From contig CALLKY010000033.1 of NCBI GenBank assembly GCA_938083135.1, positions 1 through 64,000 on the forward strand: a DNA stretch of 64,000 nucleotides, written 5' to 3'. This stretch comes from an uncultured Alphaproteobacteria bacterium. GTDB taxonomy: Bacteria > Pseudomonadota > Alphaproteobacteria > Bin95. Numbering within the stretch: position 1 is the first letter of the stretch; every line of letters starts with the position of its first letter. The position numbers and the translations under genes were made by a program. Below are positions 9,501-18,681 of this stretch, piece by piece. A model generated the notes under the pieces. That model made no database searches and was not told where the DNA came from. It was given only the letters and a program-made list of their open reading frames with translations.

Positions 9501-10391
9501 TTAGGCCCGGTCTGTGTTGTCAGCGATTGCGCCGACGATTTCTTCGATCCCGCCCGCCGGATAATCATGCGCCATGCCCTGAATGACGGTCATGGTGGCA
9601 CCCGGAATACTGTTCTTGGCATCCTCGCCGCAGCCGACCGGTACCAGCGGATCATCGGACCCGTGGATGATGGTTGTCGGCGCTTTGATCTCACTCAGAT
9701 GCGGCACGCGGCCATCGGCAGAAGCGATGGAGGCTAGCAATTGCCGACCATGGCCGAACGGCTTGTAAGCGCGGTCATACATGGCACCAGCGCGGGCGGA
9801 TACAGCCGCGTCATCTTTCGGAAAGCCAGGGCTGCCGTTGATGCTGGCAGTTTCCAAAGCTTCCGCTATGAACTCATCACGGGTGGCGTCCTGCTTGCGG
9901 ACTTTGTTCAGCCAAGCCGTTGCGGCTTCCGATGGGCGTGGCAGGCCACGACGCCCGGATGTCGCCATGATGGACGCGAGAGAGAGCGTTTTATCCGTAT
10001 GGCGATATGCAAAGATTTGCGCAATCGCCCCGCCATTAGAACTGCCGACGATATGCGCCTTTGGAATGCCCATTGCATCAAGCAGGCCTGCAGCGTCATC
10101 AGCCATGGTTTCTAGATTGTAGGGCGCGTTCACAGGTTCTTTGGCGCGGGCAGCTTTGAAAGCGGCGGGGATATCGGCAGGGCCAAAATCATCGAAATCC
10201 GTCGAAAGACCGGAATCGCGATTGTCATAAACAATCACGTAGAACCCGGCTTCAGCCAGTTCATTCAGTAACGCTTCCGGCCAGGAAATCAGCTGCGTTC
10301 CCAGTCCATTAATCATCAGCAACGGTTTGCCCGAAGCCTCCCCCCAGGTCGCGTACTCAATTTTAATTCCATTAGCGGCGACGTTTGGCAT
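9501..10391 (-). CDS. Alpha/beta hydrolase
   Basis: The protein has 296 residues with a complete alpha/beta hydrolase fold. The HG-loop region is NGLGTQL, the nucleophile elbow is GSSNGG (Ser flanked by an unusual Asn where Met is common), the acid lies in HGSDDPLVP and the catalytic His in GMAHDYP. There is no signal peptide, so it acts in the cytoplasm. It sits directly upstream of the IlvD/Edd dehydratase with a 4-base gap, which suggests a joint catabolic role such as lactone or ester opening before dehydration. That pathway link is inference from adjacency only. Confidence 0.85.
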   Translation of the reverse strand: MPNVAANGIKIEYATWGEASGKPLLMINGLGTQLISWPEALLNELAEAGFYVIVYDNRDSGLSTDFDDFGPADIPAAFKAARAKEPVNAPYNLETMADDAAGLLDAMGIPKAHIVGSSNGGAIAQIFAYRHTDKTLSLASIMATSGRRGLPRPSEAATAWLNKVRKQDATRDEFIAEALETASINGSPGFPKDDAAVSARAGAMYDRAYKPFGHGRQLLASIASADGRVPHLSEIKAPTTIIHGSDDPLVPVGCGEDAKNSIPGATMTVIQGMAHDYPAGGIEEIVGAIADNTDRA

Positions 10392-10461
10392 TGGGATGCG
10401 CTCCTGTAACTCGGTTATGGCGATAGTTTAGCGGGGAATGCGTTCAGCCAGCAATGCGGCT

Positions 10462-11478
10462 CTAAGCCTTGCACCCCGCCACAAACGAAGCCCAACGCTC
10501 ATCAGGGTCATTTGGGTCAACGGGGAAATAGAGGCTGACGCGGTCTAGGACGCCATCTGCGCGGGCGCGGAGTTTGGCGGGGAGGGTGTTGAAGTCTCCG
10601 TGGATCGCGAGTTCGTCCATCAGGTGATCCGGGACGAGGCGGGGCATTTGGTCAAATTCGCCGTTCCGCATGTAGTGGGAAAGCTGGCGGGCTTCATCGC
10701 CTGCACCGTGGTGCTCGAACAGGCGGCGGTAGTTGGGGGTGGAGCCATAGAACGCGATTTGCTGGCGGATTTCGGCTTCAGACTTCGCGCGCTCAGCCTC
10801 TGTGTCGCCCCATACGGCGAACACAGGGGCGTAGAGGTCAATATCGGCGACGGTCTTGCCACGCTTGCGCGCGCCCTCATCAATCGCTGGGCGGACGACC
10901 TCATTCAAGTAGCTTCTAGAATGCATGGGATGGACGTGAAATCCATCTGCCGCTTCGCCTGCCGCACGGGCCATGCGGGGATTGAGGCCTGCTAGATAAA
11001 TCGGAATATCGGGCTTGTCATTTGGGCCTGGATTGAAGAACGGGTTCATCAGCCGGAATTGATAGAACTCGCCCTGATAGTTTGGGCGCTCGTCCGTTTG
11101 GAACGTCTGCCAGATCGCCCGCATGCAGTGGATATAGTCAGTGACGCGTGCGGCTGGGCGATCAAACGGCATGGATAGGCGACGTTCAACATGGGCGCGC
11201 ACCTGGGTTCCGACACCAAGGCGCAAGCGGCCTTTGCTGGCGCGCTGCACATCCCACGCAGCTTGCGCCATGGAATAAGGGCTGCGGGCGAAGGCGACAG
11301 CGATATTGGTGCCGACTTCCATCGTCTCGGTCGCGGCGGCGGCGAAGGCCAGCGGCAGGAAAGGGTCATGCTTGGCTTCAAACGTCCACACGCACTCAAA
11401 GCCCATTGTCTCCAGGCGTTTCGCCTCGGCACCAACCTCGCCCAGGTCCATGTCGCGGATTTGTGTGTCTATCTGCAT
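10462..11478 (-). CDS. LLM-class (luciferase-like) flavin/F420 oxidoreductase
   Basis: The protein has 338 residues with a TIM-barrel luciferase-like monooxygenase sequence: MGFECVWTFEAKHDPF near residue 30, GTNIAVAFARSP, and RLRLGVGTQVRAHVERR, close to the TIGR03617-type F420-dependent subfamily. The ATG at 11478 has AAGGGC upstream. Members reduce or oxygenate substrates with F420 or FMN; which cofactor applies here cannot be read. It points the same way as the hydrolase and dehydratase but is 70 bases away, and it is divergent from the PLP decarboxylase at 11544. Confidence 0.8.
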   Translation of the reverse strand: MQIDTQIRDMDLGEVGAEAKRLETMGFECVWTFEAKHDPFLPLAFAAAATETMEVGTNIAVAFARSPYSMAQAAWDVQRASKGRLRLGVGTQVRAHVERRLSMPFDRPAARVTDYIHCMRAIWQTFQTDERPNYQGEFYQFRLMNPFFNPGPNDKPDIPIYLAGLNPRMARAAGEAADGFHVHPMHSRSYLNEVVRPAIDEGARKRGKTVADIDLYAPVFAVWGDTEAERAKSEAEIRQQIAFYGSTPNYRRLFEHHGAGDEARQLSHYMRNGEFDQMPRLVPDHLMDELAIHGDFNTLPAKLRARADGVLDRVSLYFPVDPNDPDERWASFVAGCKA

Positions 11479-11543
11479 GATGAAGCCCTTGATTCGATAA
11501 CCTGATATGTTCGGTGTCGGATTGTAGACAGGAGACGCCGTTC

Positions 11544-12962
11544 ATGGAAATCGAAGAATTCCGCGCCCATGCCCATGAGCTTGTGGATTGGATGGCCGAC
11601 TACATGACGGGTGTGGAGGCGCTGCCTGTCCGTGCCCAGGTAAAACCAGGCGAGATCACCGCGAAATTGCCGCTCGGTCCCCCCACAGCGCCGGAGCCAA
11701 TGGACGCCATTATGGCGGACTTCAAGCAAGACATACTGCCCGGTATGACCCATTGGCAGCACCCGCGCTTTTTCGCCTATTTCCCAGCAAACTCAAGCCC
11801 ACCGTCTGTCTTGGCGGAGATGCTAACGGCGACTTTGGGTGCGCAGGGCATGTTGTGGCAGACATCGCCTGCCGCGACCGAAATGGAAACGCGCGTCACG
11901 GATTGGCTGCGTCAGATGATCGGCCTGCCGGAAGGCTTTCATGGCGTCATCCAGGACTCTGCCTCCAGCGCGATTCTATGCGCAATTCTAACGGCGCGAG
12001 AGCGGGCGACCGGGTGGCAGGCGAACGAGGCCGGATTGGCTGCGGGGCCGGAGATTGTTGTCTATACGTCGGACCAGACCCATTCTGCGACGGAGAAAGG
12101 GGCCAAAATCGCTGGGCTGGGCCGCCAAAACGTGCGGCTGATCAAAACGGACCCTGAAACCTTCGCGATGGACCCGGCAGCCTTTGAGGCCGCAGTGCTG
12201 TCAGATAAAGCGGCGGGCCGAATTCCAGCCTGCCTGGTCGCGAACCTGGGTGCCACGGGTGTGGGTGCGATGGATGACTTGGCGGCACTGGGCGCTATCG
12301 CCAAGCGGCATAATATCTTCGCCCATGTGGACGCCGCCTGGGCCGGGGCCGCGCTTATACTGGACGAATATCGGCATCTGATGGCGGGCATCGAATATTT
12401 CGATAGCTTCGTATTCAATCCGCACAAGTGGCTGCTGACGAATTTTGATTGCTCAGCGCATTTCGTGCGGGATCCGGATGACCTGGTGCGGACTTTGGCG
12501 ATCCTCCCGGTTTTCCTGAAAAGCCGGGAACATGGTGCGGTCATTGATTATCGGGATTGGTCCGTGCCGCTCGGCCGTCGCTTCCGAGCACTGAAGCTCT
12601 GGTTCGTCATTCGTAGTTATGGCGTTGAGGGCCTGCAGCGGATACTGCGAAATCATATTCAGATGGCAGCAGAATTGGAGGCGCGGATCGCTGCGTCCAC
12701 AGAGTTTTCACTCATGGCACCGCGTGTACTGTCACTCATAAACTTCAGATATGCGCCTGATGGCATAGCGGCACCAGAGGCGTTGGATGCCCTGAATGAG
12801 CGCCTATTAAACGCCGTGAATGACGATGGCTTCACATATCTTACCCAGAACCGCGTGCATGGCCGCTATGTCATTCGCTTCCAGATTGGTCATACCAGTA
12901 CGGCGCAAAAGCATGTCACCGAAGCCTGGGAGCGGATTGAAGCTATTGCAGCGACGCTCTAG
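11544..12962 (+). CDS. PLP-dependent aromatic-L-amino-acid decarboxylase family protein
   Basis: The protein has 472 residues and belongs to group II decarboxylases. Landmarks are HPRFFAYFPANSS near residue 75, DSASSAILCA, the HVDAAWAGAA block, and the PLP lysine at about residue 295 in FNPHKWLLTNFD. It matches aromatic amino acid decarboxylases over its whole length and would release CO2 from tryptophan, tyrosine or related substrates to give an amine. The ATG at 11544 follows AGGAGA; an in-frame GTG at 11514 has no ribosome site. The exact substrate is not readable. Confidence 0.88.
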   Translation: MEIEEFRAHAHELVDWMADYMTGVEALPVRAQVKPGEITAKLPLGPPTAPEPMDAIMADFKQDILPGMTHWQHPRFFAYFPANSSPPSVLAEMLTATLGAQGMLWQTSPAATEMETRVTDWLRQMIGLPEGFHGVIQDSASSAILCAILTARERATGWQANEAGLAAGPEIVVYTSDQTHSATEKGAKIAGLGRQNVRLIKTDPETFAMDPAAFEAAVLSDKAAGRIPACLVANLGATGVGAMDDLAALGAIAKRHNIFAHVDAAWAGAALILDEYRHLMAGIEYFDSFVFNPHKWLLTNFDCSAHFVRDPDDLVRTLAILPVFLKSREHGAVIDYRDWSVPLGRRFRALKLWFVIRSYGVEGLQRILRNHIQMAAELEARIAASTEFSLMAPRVLSLINFRYAPDGIAAPEALDALNERLLNAVNDDGFTYLTQNRVHGRYVIRFQIGHTSTAQKHVTEAWERIEAIAATL

Positions 12963-12979
12963 GGTCCTGACTCCAACGC

Positions 12980-13189
12980 TTAAGCGCTGATATCTGGCGT
13001 GTTGCCGCCTTCAATTTGGTCGATCATGTCTTTGAGGCGCAGTTTGCGTTTTTTCATACGCTGGACCTGCACCTGGTCGATCATTGGCTGCTCAGCCATT
13101 GTGGCAATAGCGGAATCCAGATCACGATGTTCCGCTTTCAAGCTTTCGAGCCGAGCGTGGGTTGCCGGATCAAGGTCTGCATCTTTCAA
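12980..13189 (-). CDS. DUF465 / YdcH-like small coiled-coil protein
   Basis: The protein has 69 residues. The pattern LESLKAEHRDLDSAIA followed by VQRMKKRKLRLKDMIDQIE is the helical hairpin of the DUF465 (YdcH) family, which is common and often present in several copies in Alphaproteobacteria. Its function is unknown. The coding strand is supported by family resemblance and it converges on the decarboxylase gene 17 bases away. Confidence 0.85.
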   Translation of the reverse strand: MKDADLDPATHARLESLKAEHRDLDSAIATMAEQPMIDQVQVQRMKKRKLRLKDMIDQIEGGNTPDISA

Positions 13190-13336
13190 CGGGCAATCTC
13201 CTCAGTGGTTAGCCTTTGGCAAGGGCCATGGGCCGCACAAAGCGCGAATAGTATGGCATGCCTTGGGGGCAGGTGGGGCGAGAAAACGAAATTATCTTGT
13301 GAAGAAAGCCTTAAAATACTGTAACGGCAGGGCATT

Positions 13337-13813
13337 ATGAATTGTGGAAATAACCAGGTGTTTTGGGCTTTCGCATTGGACCTATATGCAGTTCCAGGTG
13401 CCCAAAATGCACTGCTCACTGTGCAAGATGCTCATGGCGGTGACGTTATGGCCGTGCTTTGGGCGCTCGCAGCCTCAGCTGAAGGCCGCCGCCTCTCGCA
13501 ATCGGACATTGCCGCCTATTCTGATGCCACGACAGCCGCCGCCCAAGCTGCCATTGACTGTAGATTGGTCCGTCGGCGGCTGAAATCTGGCCCAGAAGCC
13601 GCCTATAAGGCTGCAAAGGCGGATGAATTGGCGGCGGAGCGAGCCGTAGCCGCATCAGCGCCCGATCCGTTCGAGGCGGGAACCCCGTCACCGGATCACG
13701 TCAATGAATTAGCGGCATTCAATCTGGCCCTATTTCTGGATGCGCTGACGCCGCCTGTTCTGCCCACGCTTCGCAAAACGCTTATTGGGTTGCCAACAGC
13801 ACAGAAGGCTTAA
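13337..13813 (+). CDS. TIGR02444 family protein
   Basis: The protein has 158 residues. Its opening VFWAFALDLYAVPGAQNALL and QDAHGGDVMAVLWALA match the TIGR02444 family (short proteobacterial proteins of unknown role). The C-terminal half is Ala-rich and helical. GCAGGG a few bases before the ATG serves as the ribosome site. There is no signal or membrane segment. The neighbours (DUF465, PilZ, YciB) do not suggest a function. Confidence 0.75.
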   Translation: MNCGNNQVFWAFALDLYAVPGAQNALLTVQDAHGGDVMAVLWALAASAEGRRLSQSDIAAYSDATTAAAQAAIDCRLVRRRLKSGPEAAYKAAKADELAAERAVAASAPDPFEAGTPSPDHVNELAAFNLALFLDALTPPVLPTLRKTLIGLPTAQKA

Positions 13814-13885
13814 CCTGAAAGCAATAATTTCCTGCCCATAGTCTTCTTGCTAGAAGCCGCTTCCAGCCGCTGCAAGGGTACGCCA

Positions 13886-14254
13886 ATGCAAGAGTCTTTT
13901 GAGCCGTCTGTGACGCAATCTAATGTTCTGCCGCTTGATGCGGGCGATGGCGCTGACCGGCGCCAATATCGCCGCTATCCAATCCTGGAATCTGGGCTGA
14001 TCTATACAGCAGATGGCTGCATTGACTGCCAGGTCGTAGACCTTTCTGCCAGTGGCGTTCGCGTGCGTCCGGTTGGGAAGCTGAAGGAACAGCAGGGTAC
14101 GTGTCGCTTCCTCCTGGGGCGCCTTGGTGCCTTCGAAGCTGAAGTGTGCTGGGAAGGTAAAGACAGCATTGGTATCCGATTTGGTGATGAGCCTGAGACG
14201 GTTGCGCAACGCTATAGCGATCTACTCCCGCCCGACTGTTTGGCTGCGGCATAG
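13886..14254 (+). CDS. PilZ-domain protein
   Basis: The protein has 122 residues. The c-di-GMP binding signature is present: an Arg-rich RRQYRRYP (RxxxR) near residue 29 and DLSASGVRV (D/NxSxxG) near residue 53. It is a single-domain PilZ receptor, so it probably carries the c-di-GMP signal to an unknown partner. I chose the ATG at 13886 because the upstream TTG frame has no clear ribosome site and the family usually starts shortly before the Arg motif. A chemoreceptor gene lies nearby, but no diguanylate cyclase is in the window. Confidence 0.85.
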   Translation: MQESFEPSVTQSNVLPLDAGDGADRRQYRRYPILESGLIYTADGCIDCQVVDLSASGVRVRPVGKLKEQQGTCRFLLGRLGAFEAEVCWEGKDSIGIRFGDEPETVAQRYSDLLPPDCLAAA

Positions 14255-14362
14255 CGGTAGAGTTCCAAGCAAGACTTGACCATCTGACCAAGAAAGGTCA
14301 TTTCAAGCCGGAAGCAGTATGCTCTCCGGCTTTAACTTTTGAGGGCGAAAGGTTTTTAGAAC

Positions 14363-14920
14363 ATGTCCAAACCCGCACCGCCCTGGTTGAAGCCGTTGAC
14401 CGATTACGGTCCGATCGCCGCTTTCATGGCCGGGTACTTCACTGCTGACCTGATGACCGCCACAGTCTGGCTGATGGTGGCGACGGCTATTGCTGTCATT
14501 TTGAGCCTAGTGATTGAGCGCCGTGTTCCCTGGATGCCGCTGACGACGGCAATTATTGTCGGCGTGTTTGGCGGCCTGACGCTGTGGCTGAATGATGAAA
14601 CTTTCATCAAGATGAAGCCGACGATTATCCAGCTTATTTTTGCGGGCGTGTTGCTCGGCGGCCTGGCGTTCGGAAAATCGTTCTTGAAGCCCATGCTGCA
14701 ATCTGCCTGGACCTTGAGCGACGCTGCATGGCGCACACTGACAGTCCGCTTTGGCCTATTTTTCATTGGCACGGCTGCGCTGAATGAAGTGGTTTGGCGC
14801 ACCCAATCAACGGATTTTTGGGTGACATTCAAAGTCTTTGGCTTGATGGGCCTGACATTGTTGTTCTTTCTTGCGCAAACACCATTCATTCTGCGGCAAA
14901 ACAAGGCTGGCGATGCGTAA
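14363..14920 (+). CDS. yciB: Septation protein A / inner-membrane protein YciB
   Basis: The protein has 185 residues with about five hydrophobic helices and the family blocks YFTADLMTATVWLM and LPLTTA-like PWMPLTTAIIVGVFGGLTL, then NDETFIKMKPTIIQ and GLAFGKSFLKPMLQ. IspZ/YciB proteins are inner-membrane proteins linked to septation and envelope synthesis. The length is normal and the family assignment is firm. There is no operon partner; the next gene is a chemoreceptor 90 bases away. Confidence 0.9.
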   Translation: MSKPAPPWLKPLTDYGPIAAFMAGYFTADLMTATVWLMVATAIAVILSLVIERRVPWMPLTTAIIVGVFGGLTLWLNDETFIKMKPTIIQLIFAGVLLGGLAFGKSFLKPMLQSAWTLSDAAWRTLTVRFGLFFIGTAALNEVVWRTQSTDFWVTFKVFGLMGLTLLFFLAQTPFILRQNKAGDA

Positions 14921-15010
14921 GTCGGCGATACAAGTTATTCCTGACGCCCTGTTCTTTTAATCTTCAGCACACTTTAACGGCTCCAACCGACACTGCAGCT
15001 CGTCTATTGG

Positions 15011-17197
15011 ATGAGGGGCAATCCGTTTTTGCGGAATGCGGAGGATCAGGCTGTGCTGGCGCAATTAAAACTCTCTATCAAGTTACCGATGCTGATTGGC
15101 GCTGTGGGCGTCATTGCGGCTGGGGCAACGACCTTAGCTGGCTATCTGTCGTCTTCATCGACGATCAAACATCAAGCCGAACGTCGTGTTGTAGGGATTG
15201 TAAGTGACCGCGCAGCCTCAATGACGCGCTGGCTTGGCGATGTTGAGCGCACATTGTCCATTACGGCGACAAGCCCTGCAACGCTACAGGCGATCTCTGA
15301 TTTCACGGCGGCGTGGAATATTATGGGGGGCTCCCGGTTCGCTGAGCTGCAGTCTGCCTTCATCACCCAGAACCCCTATCCTGTCGGCGAGAAGCAGAAA
15401 ATGCGGGCGTCCGGGAACCTGCCGTTTTATGACGAAATGCATATCGTGCATCATCCAGAATTTCGCAAACTGCAGGAAGCTAGCGGGTACTATGATATCT
15501 TCCTATTCGACCTAGCTGGGAACATGATCTATTCCGTCCGTAAAGAATCGGACTTTGCGACAAGCCTCAAAGACGGACCATTCAAGGACACAGCGCTTGG
15601 CGCGGTCGTCATGGATGTTCTGGCTAAGCAGGATGGCGAGCATACAGCGTTCCAGGATTTCACACCCTATGAGCCATCTGCCAGCTCACCCTCTGCATTT
15701 ATGGCGCACATCGTCATGGATAATAACGGCGACGCGATCGGCGCTGTAGCATTTCAGTTGCCAATCAGTGTTGTTGGTAGGATCGCGGCGCAGGACACGG
15801 GGCTTGGGAAAACAGGCGATATTTTCGTGTATGGCGAAGACAAACTGCTGCGCAATGATCTCGCCGATACGGAAGCGCTGGATATCCTGACAGCAGCCCC
15901 CAACGGCGCATGGCTGCGTGCTGGGGACGCGCCAGCGCATATGGGCGGCGCTTTTGACCGCTCTGGCGCGCCTGCGCTTATCGCCACTGCGAAAGCTAAG
16001 TTTGCAGATGCCAGCTGGACCTTCGTCGCAACGGAGCGTCTGTCTGAGGCGATGTCTGCAGCCAATGCTGTTGCGGTCGCATCTTTGCAGACGCTTGCAG
16101 TTGCGACTGTTTTACTGCTGATCCTTGCCGTGTTCATATCCCGCTCGCTCACCAGGCCACAGCGTGAGTTGACAGCGGCAATGGCGGCAATGGCGGAAGG
16201 TGATCTTACGGTGGATGCGCCTGGCCAAGATCGCGGTGATGAAATTGGCGACATGGCTAGAATGACGGCGGCTTTCCGCGACAGCATGATTGACGCTGAA
16301 CGGGTTAAAGAAGCCGTTGCGGAACGCGAAACCGCGCAGATGGAACGCCGACGCGCTACGCAGCTTCGCCTATCGGAAGCATTTGAGAACACGGTTGGCG
16401 GGGTCATCCACGCCGTCAATGCGGCATCCGAGGAGCTGCATGTTTCAGCCCAATCTATGGCGGGCATGGCGCGGGCATCTGGCGCTGAGGCCAGCCGGGC
16501 TGCAGAGGCATCAGAGGCCGCAGCGGCATCAGTTGGCTCCATGGCAACATCGGCAGACCAGTTGAATGCGTCGATCTCAGAAATCGCGCAACAGGTCGAT
16601 GCGTCGTCTCGGATTGCTGATGTGGCGACGGATAAAGCCGCTCACACCAGCCAAACCGTTGAAGCGTTGAGCGCTGCTGCCAATAAAATCGGTGAAGTGG
16701 TCAGCCTGATTTCAGATATCGCTGCGCAGACTAACCTACTGGCGCTGAATGCCACCATTGAGGCTGCGCGTGCAGGCGAGGCGGGTAAAGGCTTCGCGGT
16801 CGTTGCAGCCGAAGTAAAATCACTTGCAACCCAAACGACCAATGCTACCGGCGAGATCGCATCGCAAATTGGTTCCATCCAGCAGGCGACGGAAGTCGCC
16901 GTAACATCCATTGCCGATATCCGTGAGACAATTGACCGGATGAGCGAGACCTCCCAAAGTGTCGCTGCTGCCGTCAGCCAGCAGCGCATCGCCACCCAAG
17001 GGATTGCGGCCAGTGCCAGCGGGGCGTCATCGTCCTCGGGCCAGGTAGATCGCAGCATTGCGTCTGTGCGGGGTTCTGCCCTGGATACCGGCAATGCGGC
17101 TGAGCAGGTTGTTGATGCCGCACAGGAACTCGGTGGTCAGGCCGCCACCTTGCAGACCGAAGTCGAGAAATTCCTGGCGACAGTGCGCGCCGCCTAA
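15011..17197 (+). CDS. Methyl-accepting chemotaxis protein
   Basis: The protein has 728 residues. The first membrane helix is at about residues 22-45, followed by a large periplasmic sensor of about 310 residues (probably dCache-like, with [18 protein letters not shown] and [18 protein letters not shown]). The second helix is near residues 355-378, then come a HAMP segment ([19 protein letters not shown]) and a signalling domain whose hairpin tip contains [20 protein letters not shown]. No C-terminal NWETF-type tether is seen. No che operon is in the window, so its array partners are elsewhere. The ligand is unknown. Confidence 0.9.
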   Translation: MRGNPFLRNAEDQAVLAQLKLSIKLPMLIGAVGVIAAGATTLAGYLSSSSTIKHQAERRVVGIVSDRAASMTRWLGDVERTLSITATSPATLQAISDFTAAWNIMGGSRFAELQSAFITQNPYPVGEKQKMRASGNLPFYDEMHIVHHPEFRKLQEASGYYDIFLFDLAGNMIYSVRKESDFATSLKDGPFKDTALGAVVMDVLAKQDGEHTAFQDFTPYEPSASSPSAFMAHIVMDNNGDAIGAVAFQLPISVVGRIAAQDTGLGKTGDIFVYGEDKLLRNDLADTEALDILTAAPNGAWLRAGDAPAHMGGAFDRSGAPALIATAKAKFADASWTFVATERLSEAMSAANAVAVASLQTLAVATVLLLILAVFISRSLTRPQRELTAAMAAMAEGDLTVDAPGQDRGDEIGDMARMTAAFRDSMIDAERVKEAVAERETAQMERRRATQLRLSEAFENTVGGVIHAVNAASEELHVSAQSMAGMARASGAEASRAAEASEAAAASVGSMATSADQLNASISEIAQQVDASSRIADVATDKAAHTSQTVEALSAAANKIGEVVSLISDIAAQTNLLALNATIEAARAGEAGKGFAVVAAEVKSLATQTTNATGEIASQIGSIQQATEVAVTSIADIRETIDRMSETSQSVAAAVSQQRIATQGIAASASGASSSSGQVDRSIASVRGSALDTGNAAEQVVDAAQELGGQAATLQTEVEKFLATVRAA

Positions 17198-17267
17198 GAG
17201 CTAGCTTGACTGGCGCTGGCTGGCGCACGACCCTCTTTGCTAACCAATGCAAAGAGGTACCGCCAGT

Positions 17268-18674
17268 ATGTCAAATGATCAGTCCAATCCCGCATTCATG
17301 CCCGCCCATGCGCTGAGAGACGCTTATGACGCTGGCAATTTGAGCCCAAGCGATGTTGTTGAGGCACAGCTTCAACGGATCGATCAATATGAGCCGCAAT
17401 TGGCCGCGTTTACGGAAGTATATGCCGATGACGCCCGCAAGGCCGCTGCCGCTGCAACCGATGCCATCCGGGGCGGATGGCGCGTCGGCCCGCTGCACGG
17501 CATCCCCATCGCCCTCAAAGATCTGATTGAGATCAAAGGTCGGGAAACCAAGGGCGGGACAGCGGCCAATAAGGGGCGTATCTCAGAATATACCGCAACC
17601 CTGGCGGCGCGCGCGCTGCAAGCCGGTATGATCGTCATTGGCAAGACCCATACGGTCGAGTTTGCAATGGGCGGATGGGGCACGAATAAGGGCCTCGGTA
17701 CGCCCTGGAACCCGTGGGATGGGTCGGCAAAGCGGGCACCTGGCGGATCAAGCTCAGGCTCCGGTGTGGCGACGGCGGCTGGATTCACGACAACAGCTAT
17801 CGGTACCGATACGGGCGGCAGTGTGCGTTTGCCCGCAGCATGGTGCGGCCATGTGGGGCTAAAAACATCGCTCGGTCGGATCAGCGTTCATGGTGTCCTG
17901 CCGCTTGCGGAAAGCTTGGACTCACCGGGCCCAATGACGCGGTCCGTGGAAGATGCAGCCCTGCTGTATGTCGCAACTTCAGGCCCGGACCTCAATGACC
18001 CGCTGACCTACCGACCAGCCTATGTCGACCCTATGCCTGCTCTAAAGCACGGTGTTGCTGGCATGCGTATTGCGCGGATGCCGGATCATGATCGGGCAGG
18101 CGTCGATGCTGAAGTGCTGGCAGCCTATGACGAAGCGCTGAAGCTGCTGGAAAAGGCTGGCGCGTCCGTCGTGTCGATTGAGCTTCCAGAGAAGCTGGCG
18201 GATATGGCTGATCCACTTGGACAGATCATCTATGCAGAAGGCTACGCCCATTATAGCCACCTGATTGACGACCCAGACGCGCCGCTTGATGAAGATGTGC
18301 GACCACGGCTCGCCAGTGGGCGGACCATCACATCGAAGGATTACCTGCTTGCCAAGCGGGACCAGCAGCGCTGTATCCAGGCATTCCATCAGGCCATGGC
18401 GGATGTGGATATTCTGTTGACACCAACCACCGCTACACCTGCACCGGTCGTCGACACCATTGACCAGAAAACCACGCCAGCGCTCTTCACCCGCGCTGTA
18501 AACATGGCAGAGATGTGCGCCTGCGCCGTGCCTGTCGGGTTCACCAAGGCTGGCTTGCCGCTCTCTGTCCAGTTCGTTGCCCGCTACGGTGCGGAAGATG
18601 TGGCGCTTAGGGCCGCATGGGCCTACGAGCAGGCGCGCGGGTTCACCATTGGCGCACCCTCTATGACCCCGTAA
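17268..18674 (+). CDS. Amidase (amidase-signature family)
   Basis: The protein has 468 residues. The Ser-cisSer-Lys triad can be placed: K84 in IALKDLIE, S161 in PGGSSSGSG and S185 in GTDTGGSVRLPA; the 24-residue spacing of the two serines fits the family. It hydrolyses an amide bond and resembles GatA and general amidases, but no gatB/gatC are adjacent, so a catabolic amidase is more likely. The ATG at 17268 follows AAAGAGG. It converges with the selenoprotein gene, the stops being only 7 bases apart. Confidence 0.88.
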   Translation: MSNDQSNPAFMPAHALRDAYDAGNLSPSDVVEAQLQRIDQYEPQLAAFTEVYADDARKAAAAATDAIRGGWRVGPLHGIPIALKDLIEIKGRETKGGTAANKGRISEYTATLAARALQAGMIVIGKTHTVEFAMGGWGTNKGLGTPWNPWDGSAKRAPGGSSSGSGVATAAGFTTTAIGTDTGGSVRLPAAWCGHVGLKTSLGRISVHGVLPLAESLDSPGPMTRSVEDAALLYVATSGPDLNDPLTYRPAYVDPMPALKHGVAGMRIARMPDHDRAGVDAEVLAAYDEALKLLEKAGASVVSIELPEKLADMADPLGQIIYAEGYAHYSHLIDDPDAPLDEDVRPRLASGRTITSKDYLLAKRDQQRCIQAFHQAMADVDILLTPTTATPAPVVDTIDQKTTPALFTRAVNMAEMCACAVPVGFTKAGLPLSVQFVARYGAEDVALRAAWAYEQARGFTIGAPSMTP

Positions 18675-18681
18675 ACCCTGT

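Noticed and set aside
8636-9586. Plus-strand open frame of about 316 codons
   Set aside because: It is antisense to the conserved IlvD/Edd gene; its His/Gly/Arg-rich product looks like a codon-bias shadow.
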